A stretch of 64,000 nucleotides of DNA from Xiphophorus maculatus. Lineage: Eukaryota > Chordata > Actinopteri > Cyprinodontiformes > Poeciliidae. Positions 55,604 to 64,000 of this stretch are shown here, in pieces. The stretch lies in assembly GCF_002775205.1 (NCBI RefSeq), contig NC_036461.1, positions 8,531,015-8,595,014 of the forward strand, in the 5' to 3' direction. The position numbers and the translations under genes are program-made. The stretch's first letter is position 1. Each line of letters opens with the position of its first letter. Below the pieces are notes generated by a model, which did not search any database, was not told the DNA's origin, and saw only the letters and a program-made list of their open reading frames with translations.

Positions 55604-58600
55604 TCACACCATAAATCTGCTTAGAGAGTATGCTATAGGTCGGCAACTAAGGTTTATGCTTAATCAATTAATCAAATAAAAAAATTGCCAACCATTTGAG
55701 CCTTTTATAGAAATGCGTTATTTCAATAATTGATTTATCACGATTAATCCAATGAATAGTTTCTACCCTAATGTTATATTGATAGCTAACACTTATCAGA
55801 TGCTTGATATTCTTTTGCAGATATCAAAAGATATCTGCAAAAGTGTAATTTGTAAATTCTGATGGAAATGTCCCTATTACTTTGCTAGTCATTAGACCAA
55901 ATAACAATTTCCTGTGTCCTAAATTTGGACACAGCTATGGACACATTTATGTATTGAAAACCCTGATTTAAATGGTTAAATAGCCATTTTTCATTGTATT
56001 TGCATAATCTGACAGAAAAAAAAACTACTAAAAATACAACCATTAAGTTGAGTAGATTTACAGAGTCGGGTAAGAAAGATATCATGTTAAGAACTAATTA
56101 TTTTAGCAAAATTACTGTGGCACAGTCCTTGGCACCCCTAACATCCAATTTAAATTTTTGTATCTGCTTGCTTTAATCCCATGAGACAAGGGCTGAGATT
56201 TCCGGCAACACACTTTCCATACCGCTCTGCAGTGGTCTGTGGAAAAGAGCCTCATGCTCAAAGTTAAGTATAGTGGAAGGTATGTGATGCTTTCTAAGTT
56301 ACTTGGAGATGACATTTGGACCACAAGGAGGAGGCATTGGAGCTTGATTTTTTTTTCATAGATTATTTGTCTCATGTTATAGTGTCAGGACATAGAGAGA
56401 GTTTTAACAAATATGTAAAAACAACCAATATGAAGTTCTCCTGTTTTCCCTGACATCCTAATGTGGAGTAAAAAAGTACTGTGTTAACATATTCTATGCA
56501 TGGCTCATTTAAAAATAACAGTAAGTCAGAGGCAGAGCACTTTTTGGAAAAAAATAACACACACATTACAGGAATTGAGGCAAAAATCAAGTGAAACTTT
56601 AACCATATAGCAGAGTCATGCTGAGTGAGCCGTTTTCTACTTCCAAAAGCAAAAAGCACCATAAGAGAAAACAGCCTTTTTAACAAGGCTGCAGTCAGTG
56701 CAGTTAAGAGGGAAAGTGCATCCCTGCAACCGTGTTTCTCATTTTCACTGAGACGGTGAAGCATCCATGAGGTTGGCCTTTTTCTCTCACAGAGACGACC
56801 AGTTGATTAGTTGCCGAGGTTCATATGTCAACAGAGGCAAACGTTTTATTTATGGCCCATTCCTCTGAGACTGCGGAGCCGTCGCTCTCTCATTCCCCTC
56901 AAGCAGGCAATGTTTCTTTATCCAATTGAAAATTTGACAAAGGCATGAAAGCTTTATAGGTGCTGTCAGCCATTGCTGTGTGATAGTTATCAGACTGTCA
57001 TACAGCTGGGAGCTTCAACTCAAACCGATTTTAAAATGGTAAATGTGAAATTGGATTACCAATCAGTTTCCAATTATAGCATGGCAAAAACAACTATTAT
57101 GAGATTTAGATGGACAGTTTCAGGTAGCTAGTATATGTCTTAAGTTTCAGTCTTTAACTCAAGGCATTCCCTTAACCTTTGCAAAGTTCTTAAACTAGTA
57201 TCTCTTGAGGACTGGACATTGGTACCCCTGACCTAAGTGTTTTATTTGGGTTGGCTGAAGCAGTGACACATTCAAAAGTTTACAAGACACCGACTTCCAA
57301 TGACTGGAGTTTGACATCCCTATTCTATCTAATCTGACTAGATGGAGTATTTTGGAAGAAAATAATATTAATGCAAACGCAGAACCATAAACAAAATGAA
57401 TTGTTCTCTTTAAGTAAAATTGTCCTTCAAAAAATACTAATAATCAGAATGGAAGTTATCAAGCTCGTTTTATTTGATCATGAGATAAACTGCTTATTGT
57501 GACAGGTTTAGTCCCTTTTTCGCACAAGCTGCAGATTTACGGCTAAATAACTGTTCAGTTTGTCACTATGAGCTTGCTTCATTGCTAAAATTAAATTGTC
57601 CATTTGTATTTCTAATTATTTCTTCCTTGAACTCAAATATGCAGCTGGTAAAATAATAAAAAGTAAGCTTATTTAAAACAGTCTATGGTGAATGTAACTA
57701 AAGTGTTGTTGGGGAGGCTGATATATCTGGTTTCAATTAGAGTTTATTGCAACTTATTGATCCTCTGGCTGGCAGTCTATTTATTTTGCCTGAAACCGCC
57801 TGTGGCAAGATATCTTCACTCTAACTCAAAGACAGAAGCCTGACTTCTCCATAAATTCTCATCCTTCATTTAATGGAGACTGGATAAAGAGGACATGTCC
57901 CCATTAAGTGACTAAATAAACACGTTTAGATCTTCACAGTGTGAGTAGTGCCAACCCACGCACACACACACACGTACACAGACGAGCCTCAGCTGTTTTC
58001 TTCTGCTGCAGTAAACAGATTAGCTGACATGAGTTTGCTTTTCTTACTGCTTGCCTCTTTTTTTCTAAATCAAACTCAGGTGCCTTTTCTAACCAGCTGT
58101 CAGCTCCCCTACTGACTTCAGCATCTGTGATTATTAATTGTCTGAACTGGGTGTGGATGAGGGATTTCACTCCTCCTGCAAGAACTGGCCACAATCCTGC
58201 TTCACCAGCCAAATATCAGTTTGTAAATCTGCTGCGCTGGCCCTATTCAGAGGAGGAGGGCGACGAGCAGAGAGGAAGGATTAGAAAGACAACTACATTT
58301 GCAGAGTTGGGTAAGCTGGAAGAGAAATGGATCAGCATGAGCTTGTTGGAGTGTTCATACTGTACATGAGGGGATGAGATTGGGAGCAGTATCTTTGCAT
58401 GGAAGTGCTGAGTCATGCTGTGGCATTTACACAGATGCTGTGTGAAGCGTGTATTGAGCTGGCTTGTATCGCACAGCAGCCTGTCTATCTCTAAAGGAGG
58501 GGGATGAAGGAGTCCTCTGTTCTCATCACAGACAGCAGAAAGCAAAGCAAGTATCAGCAGGAGCAGAAAACGTTCTGGATGACTCTGTTAAGGCTCAGCA

Positions 58601-60530
58601 TGTTTCCAGGTTACAGCTACATAATTATGTTTATCCTCCTCAATAAGGCACGATTTCTGTTTGATTTAGCTGCTGTCACTTCACGTTACTGTTCACACAG
58701 CTGCTCTGGGTTTTGTTTGCGCCCTTCTGGTTAACAGGAACATTGATAATATGAGAATAATTCTGTCTGAAGCTGATATTTATAAAGATAAGACTCAATA
58801 AAATATATAAAATTAGGTTTAGCACTGTAAATAAAAAAACTTGTTTTATAATTTCCTCAATCCTTTCTAATGCTTCGTGTCTGTTTTGCTGCATTGAGAA
58901 GCATTTTTAGATTCAATACTGTCATACATAAGATGCTACATAGTGAGATTTACGTTACTTACTATTTAACCCTTCAGTGTTTTGAAATCAAGGTTTTTGA
59001 TCACCACCAACTCAAAGTGTTCATGGCCAAGCTCACCGTAACATTAGCTGGTCAATAGGTGGCGCTGTTCACAAGCCTAAAAATTAACATTCAGTGAAAG
59101 TGTCAGAAAATCTAACAAAGTGGGGGGGTTGCCAAGGAATGGTCGGGACTACAATTCAGAGTGGTCGACTTCCTGAAATGTTTTAAGTACATGACATCAG
59201 TGTAAAAATTATATGAAGTATGTCACTTTCTGTTTGTGGGTGGAGCTAAAGTGTTCTAAAATTAGATGGTAAATTTGATTAACCTCAGTAAAAAATATTC
59301 TAAGAGTTGCCGTGAATAGATTTTGACATAATTTAGCATGTTATGGGAGGCTATATTGAATGCCAATATAACTCAAAGAAATATTTATGTTTGTCTTGGA
59401 GGATTCTATACGTTTACCAATTTTTAAATCTCGTCTTGAAAGTGGTGGAAAGTTAAAATAAACGCTTTTCCAACAGGCATTTGCACAGGCTTCAGTTATC
59501 AAGTTAAATTTATTAATGTATATGTGTAAACACTTGGAATTTCATATTTAGGTTAATTTAAAGTGTTTCTATGGAAACGACTCTATAGACTAGCTTGTTA
59601 TAGATTTGCCTTCAGATGTGCCCACTGGGAATCTCCTTCCTGTCATCTCCACAGGGAGGTTCAGTATCTGAATATTGACTGTTTGCAATCCCATTTCTCA
59701 ATAGGAGATGCGAAGGAGCTCACAGTGGAGCAGGAGGAGCCTCTTATTCTCTACTGTGTTGTATTTTTGTTCTTCTCTCCTTGATAAGCTCTCCTCCTAC
59801 ATTGTTTCTTCTGCTGGAGCTTCAGTTGCACAACAAATGCCAAGTTATAGTTCATTCTCAAAAGTATGGCAAACGCCCTTAGGAAGCGACGTCATTGTTT
59901 TAGTGATGAAACACGCCAACAGTTTGTTCAATAATAGGAGGCAGGCTTGAAGACCTTGAGTCACAATGTGCTAACTTGCAGGATTGAGATAGTTTTAGCT
60001 GACATTTACTGCTCCAGGGTGACCTGCGAATTTACTATGAAGAGCAATCTATATTTTCATTGTGAAATCTGATCTGATCTAGCTGATGTCATAACAGTCA
60101 AGTGAATTTGCTGTATTGATGCAGAGCTTTGTCTGAACTGTGCTGCTGCTCCATTGCCTCTGTTTATTCACTGAGGAAGGTACACAAGCCGGGCAGCTGT
60201 GGGTCGGTAATGTATTGATTGAAAGTGAGATTAGCATGTGCTGCTGGAGGACAGATGGTTCAGACCTCAGCTCTGTGGTCACGGCACTGACCAATGCATG
60301 CTCTGCAGGCTCTGACAACAAACTGTTAATACACTGAATATGTTTTCAGGCTTTCATAGCCTGAAATAGCTGACATAAAGAGCTAATGAGGACACAGTGT
60401 TTCTAGATTTTTCACCCTTGAGAATAAATTTTACTTTTCACAATGGCTGATTCACTTTTAAGAAATCACTGATCTTAAATTTGGGACTTTTACTGGGATC
60501 TCTTTTAATAGACCAGCGCATTATTTGTAA
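55604..60530. other. tmem63c candidate first intron, part
   Basis: About 4.9 kb without supported coding sequence. A CA repeat is at 57962-57974 and a perfect hairpin at 55812-55843. Short frames near 56372-56764 and 58127-58734 overlap on both strands and look like chance. Confidence 0.4.
55812..55843. repeat. Perfect 14-bp inverted repeat, 4-nt loop
   Basis: CTTTTGCAGATATC at 55812-55825 and its exact inverse at 55830-55843. Confidence 0.9.
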
Positions 60531-60534
60531 AGCA

Positions 60535-60800
60535 TGTGGTTTGCAAAGTTTTTGACAAATGGGAATCTGCAAAATTATGAAGGAGTCACAATGTAATTAG
60601 GATTACAGCTATAAGTTTATTAGGGTGTGTCACACATATCTTTCTTTTACACTAGAAGCTCAATCAGACTGGATGGAGAAGCACTGTGAACTTGGACTTT
60701 ATTTATGTCTGGACTTTGACTTGGCCGTTTTTGGATCTTTGAAATAAACCATTCCATTGTAACTCTGGCTGTTTGTTGAAGTCGATGTGCATCATTAGTT
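60535..60800 (-). mobile_element. Tc1-like transposon relic (minus)
   Basis: Reverse complement blocks 'GATTACAGCTATAAGTTTATTAGGGTGTG', 'GCTCAATCAGACTGGATGGAGA', 'TGTCTGGACTTTGACTTGGCC' and 'CCATTCCATTGTAACTCTGGCTG' follow Tc1 order. Truncated and without frame. Confidence 0.82.
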
Positions 60801-61029
60801 CAGACTTCCTACTTCCACATCTCTGCATGTCCGCTACCCTGCTTTGAACCTCCAAATGCCTTACTCTCTAACCTGTCTGATGTGTCTCATAGATTCAGAT
60901 CAAATTGACTGAGGTTCCTTGTTTTATTGTTACAAAATGTGGAAAAACAGATTCTAACACCTGCTCGAGGTTAATAATCTGTTTTCTACTTTTAAATAAC
61001 ATCCTCTGTCTGTAACATTGTAAATGCTG

Positions 61030-61241
61030 GGGCGTGCTGTGGTGGCGCAGGGGGTTAGCACGCCCCACGTTTGGAGGCCTTAGTCCTCGACGCGGACGTC
61101 GCGGGTTTGACTCCCGGTCCCGACGACCTTTACCGCATGTCTTCTCCTCACCCTCCTTCCTGTCTGCCTACTGTACAAAAAAATACGAGCCACTAGCGCC
61201 GCAAAAACTCTTCGGAGAAAAAAATGGAAAAAAAACAAAAA
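61030..61241 (+). mobile_element. tRNA-derived SINE with 16-bp target duplication
   Basis: The head has an A-box-like TGGCGCAGGGGGTTAGC (61043-61059) and a B-box-like GGGTTTGACTCCCGG (61102-61116). Then a pyrimidine-rich body and an A-rich tail. Exact 16-bp repeats AACATTGTAAATGCTG flank it (61014-61029, 61242-61257). It differs from the SINE family at 3995 and 10776. It inserted about 500 bp upstream of the tmem63c coding exon. Confidence 0.9.
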
Positions 61242-61749
61242 AACATTGTAAATGCTGTATTTTTAGTAAGTGGTGCTTATTGGAGCATCTAGGTTTTACA
61301 ATAGCCATCGCTGTGTAAGTCGGCATTTTATGTACTTGAAGGAGCTCTAGTTTAATTTGTTAAATAAAACGCCCAGCACAGCTCAGTTGCTGCTAACGGA
61401 CCATGACGCTTAATGCTCTGGTACTAACTCCACTTACATAAAGTGCCACTTGCTAATTAAAAAAATCATTCACACTTTCACCACTTGTTACTAAACATCC
61501 CTTTTCGCTGTGACTAATCTATTGCATAAAAATATCTATTGTGCAGTTTGGTGAATATGTCTTTTGTGAATGATGGATTTTAATACATTTTTGAGTAAAG
61601 AATCTATGCTTTATTTATTTTTGTTATGAAATATTCTCCTGCAATATAAATGCATATTCATAAACTTCTTCTTGTCATTGCCTCACCTAAGTTAACACAA
61701 AAAGAAGAATGTGCATTTATGTCTACCTTTTGTCTGTCTCCTCTGTTAG

Positions 61750-61975
61750 ATATGATCCAGTCCTGATGGAGTCGTCAGAGCTGTTGGAGACCAGGGCGCC
61801 CCCTGTGGCGCTGCGGCATGTTGAGCTGGATGTCTTGAGATTCCTGCAACCTTCGGCGGAGGAAAACAGCACAGCAGAGCAATGCTTCCGCTCTCACTCT
61901 CGCAACAGCGTCCTCCAGGGCCTGCCATTTGGTGGGGTGCCCACGGTCCTCTTCATAAATGCGGTGCTTTGGATG
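61750..61975 (+). CDS. tmem63c: TMEM63C, first coding exon (gene continues beyond window)
   Basis: TMEM63C belongs to the OSCA/TMEM63 family of membrane proteins linked to osmotic and mechanical cation conductance. The exon starts after acceptor TCTGTTAG (61749) and ends ATG|GTACAG (donor 61976), phase 0. Coding starts at ATG 61766 and gives 70 residues. '[20 protein letters not shown]' matches human '[20 protein letters not shown]' and is preceded by an N-glycosylation sequon (NST), as in human TMEM63C (NMT). The last residues start the first membrane segment. The N-terminus is about 20 residues longer than the human one. An upstream ATG at 61752 opens a 4-codon frame ending at TGA 61764-61766, overlapping the start. 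No second exon is visible before 64000. Confidence 0.9.
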
Positions 61976-62739
61976 GTACAGACTCTCATACACTCTCACC
62001 AAGAAGTCTGTTCACTCATCTGTCCAATAGCAGCATTTCCTAGTGTTTTGAAAACTGGTGCTTTATGTAATATAACAAGTGGAAAACACTAATTTAATTC
62101 TACAGATGACCTATTATGCTTCCGTAAACAAGTTAGGATAGATCTGTGGGATGTTTGAAATATGCTCATTACATTTTTTGAACCAAATCATTGTTAGATA
62201 ATGAGATTTTGGTCTGCTCAGTTCTGCCTATTTTGAGCATCTTTCAAAATGAGCTGTTTTAGGGTCCCTTGTCACTTTAAATCTAAATAAACTGCTGCTG
62301 GCCATGCTCCCACCTCAACAGCTTGCATCTCACGTGAAAATGGCTTCATAATTATACAACACCACATCTTCGAAAAGCAGAAGTAGAGCCACCTGCACAA
62401 CCAACGAGAATGCATCAAGTGGTTTCTGAATAGTGAGTCAACAACAAAACACTTGTCTTTTCCAGCAGCCATTGTACAGCGCATACAGCGGTTAGATTAG
62501 CTGACTAAATGTGTTGGAGCTCTGCTTGGGTTGCTAGGTAACGGATCAGTGTCTGTCGAATGTGGCTTAACAGTTTAGAGGTTTTTGAAATGGTTCCTTT
62601 TCCAGACATCAAAAGTTATTAACTTATTGCCAAGAAACACAAGGGGGAGTTTTTAGGTGTTTGTGTTGTTTTTAGAAGCAGATGAGACCCAAATGTAAGA
62701 GGAAAAATCTACATTTTCCATAATAGATCCCCCTTGATA
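61976..62739 (+). other. tmem63c intron, part
   Basis: Intronic sequence; no repeat or exon recognised. Confidence 0.5.
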
Positions 62740-63330
62740 TATGCAGTGGTGATAAAAATGGACAGACTGATAATACAACAAACAACTTCATATATATTTG
62801 GTTTGAATGCATTGTTTACAGTCTACCTAGTGTCAAAATTATACTTGTAGGGTCACATATATTCATACACCCCTACTAATATTTGGATAACTGACACTTA
62901 TCAGGTTGCAGAGAGACAACTTAATTTTTGAAGAAATCAAAAAGCTTATATTTGACCAGTTACTCTATCAGAAATGGTGGAGCATTTTCAAATTGGATGG
63001 TCTGCTGGTATGGCTCACACTTTTAAGTATAATCCATAGATTTTTAATAGGATCGAAGTTTGGGCATTTTCAGAAGTGCCTAAGTTTTAACCTTCCAGCT
63101 GTTGTCTTGGGGTACTTACTGAATTTGGAAGTACTTTTTGGTCTTAATTATACTAAATGGAACTTGGTTATCATCTTACTGTCACTGATTATACAAGAGT
63201 TGATACATAATTATTTGATTTGGAAGCCTTGTCTTGACCCCTTCAAACATTTTTTATGTCAATGTGACCAAATAACCCAATATTTGTCTATTCTTACCAA
63301 AAAACATTGCTCTTGATTTTCTGGGAAGAT
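62740..63330 (-). mobile_element. Probable Tc1/mariner relic (minus)
   Basis: Blocks such as 'CATATATTCATACACCCCTACTAATA' and 'ATAATCCATAGATTTTTAATAGGATCGAAGTTTGGGCATTTTC' resemble the reverse complement of a fish Tc1-type element. The 136-codon plus-strand frame at 62906-63316 is then an antisense accident, although it is hydrophobic. Weaker than the other relics. Confidence 0.45.
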
Positions 63331-63790
63331 ATACATTTTACAGGTTTTCTTTATTGGCCAGTAACTGCTGAAAATTTATGGACTACCAACAAATAGTGTG
63401 CAGTCTCTTTGTTGTTTACTGAAGGCCCTTCATCCAAAGACTGATGTTTCCTGCTTGTAGGTTTCCATTTGATGGACTTTGGGATTTTTGTCTGTGAAAG
63501 GTGCTGGATAAATAAAATTGACCTACTCACTTTACTTCATAATGTTGAAATATTCATATAGGTTAGTAAAAAAATTGCCATCAGGTTCTGATCTTAGAGC
63601 TACCTGAATTCCTAGGAAATTTAGTTAGAGATCAGAAGCTACAGAACTGGTTATGGTGGCGTTAGAGTTAACAAACTGAGTTGAACAACGTGAGTTTCCA
63701 TCACAGCAGTGACCAAGTCAGTCTGCTGGGAGACTTGGGAGACAGATTTGAGTTTCTGGCCTTTTCGAGGACTTGTCAAATGACTCGAAG

Positions 63791-63820
63791 AGTTAACAGA
63801 AATCACAGTTTCTGTTAACT
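63791..63820. repeat. Perfect 12-bp inverted repeat, 6-nt loop
   Basis: AGTTAACAGAAA at 63791-63802 and its inverse at 63809-63820. Confidence 0.9.
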
Positions 63821-63935
63821 GAAAATAATTTTATTTTTTAAAACATAATCAGAAGTAGAATTAATCTCTTTAAAACTCTTTAAATAAATTTGCCTTTGTC
63901 CACTGCTGCACCTTAGACAGATTTGACTGATAGCA

Positions 63936-63967
63936 ATGTTTCTAAATATTGCTATATTTAGAAACAT
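63936..63967. repeat. Perfect 13-bp inverted repeat, 6-nt loop
   Basis: ATGTTTCTAAATA at 63936-63948 and its inverse at 63955-63967. Confidence 0.9.
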
Positions 63968-64000
63968 AGCAATATTTTGCTATGTTTGTTCACATATCAC

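Larger units (their letters stand above)
63331..64000 (+). other. tmem63c intron, right end of window
   Basis: No exon 2 of tmem63c recognised. Contains two hairpins (63791-63820 and 63936-63967). Confidence 0.4.

Noticed and set aside
61043..61116. Possible true tRNA gene
   Set aside because: Only A- and B-box similarity; no complete cloverleaf, and the unit has a SINE body, A-rich tail and target duplications.
62906..63316. 136-codon hydrophobic plus-strand frame, at first considered as tmem63c exon 2
   Set aside because: It does not match the expected TMEM63C continuation and coincides with Tc1-like sequence on the opposite strand.

Overview
This is vertebrate nuclear DNA, most likely from a teleost fish. 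Coding information is thin and split by GT-AG introns. The rest is AT-rich and full of fish-type repeats: Tc1/mariner relics, tRNA-derived SINEs with A and B boxes, hAT mini-elements, non-LTR retrotransposon ends, and long (GATG)n, (ATATT)n and (AT)n tracts. The repeat types suggest a percomorph. Nothing bacterial is present (no operons, CRISPR or phage).

Four protein-coding genes can be supported. (1) pgf, placental growth factor of the VEGF family, + strand, coding 6106-25996 in seven exons, complete, 163 aa. (2) cipc, CLOCK-interacting pacemaker, + strand, coding 32710-35868 in three exons, complete, 357 aa. (3) zdhhc22, a DHHC palmitoyltransferase, - strand, coding 42312 down to 41411 in two exons, complete, 273 aa (277 if an upstream ATG is used). 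(4) tmem63c, an OSCA/TMEM63 channel-family protein, + strand, of which only the first coding exon (61766-61975, 70 aa) is visible; the gene runs off the right end. Human PGF, CIPC, ZDHHC22 and TMEM63C all lie in 14q24.3, so this is a conserved block, with pgf and cipc brought next to each other here.

Layout: 1-5400 is repeat-rich intergenic DNA (LINE 3' end with a nested hAT MITE, mariner relic, SINE). 5429-6105 is the pgf promoter and leader. 6169-21622 is the 15.4-kb first pgf intron with several transposon relics. 21623-25996 holds the remaining pgf exons; intron 3 is almost entirely one decayed Tc1 copy. 26000-28900 is the pgf 3' end plus repeats. 28820-29588 is a candidate cipc promoter and leader split by an L1-like insertion with a 15-bp target duplication. 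32710-35868 is cipc. 36050-41400 separates the convergent cipc and zdhhc22. 41411-43690 is zdhhc22 with a candidate leader exon. 46780-46901 is a candidate tmem63c leader exon, followed by about 15 kb of mostly non-coding DNA to the first coding exon.

The four genes are linked by position, not by one pathway: a secreted angiogenic ligand, a nuclear clock repressor, a membrane S-acyltransferase and a membrane channel-type protein. I found no convincing new biological system. The items most worth a second look are the split cipc leader, the transposon-built pgf intron 3, a set of short-loop perfect hairpins that look like template-switch mutations, and orphan minus-strand reading frames at 49.6-51.6 kb.
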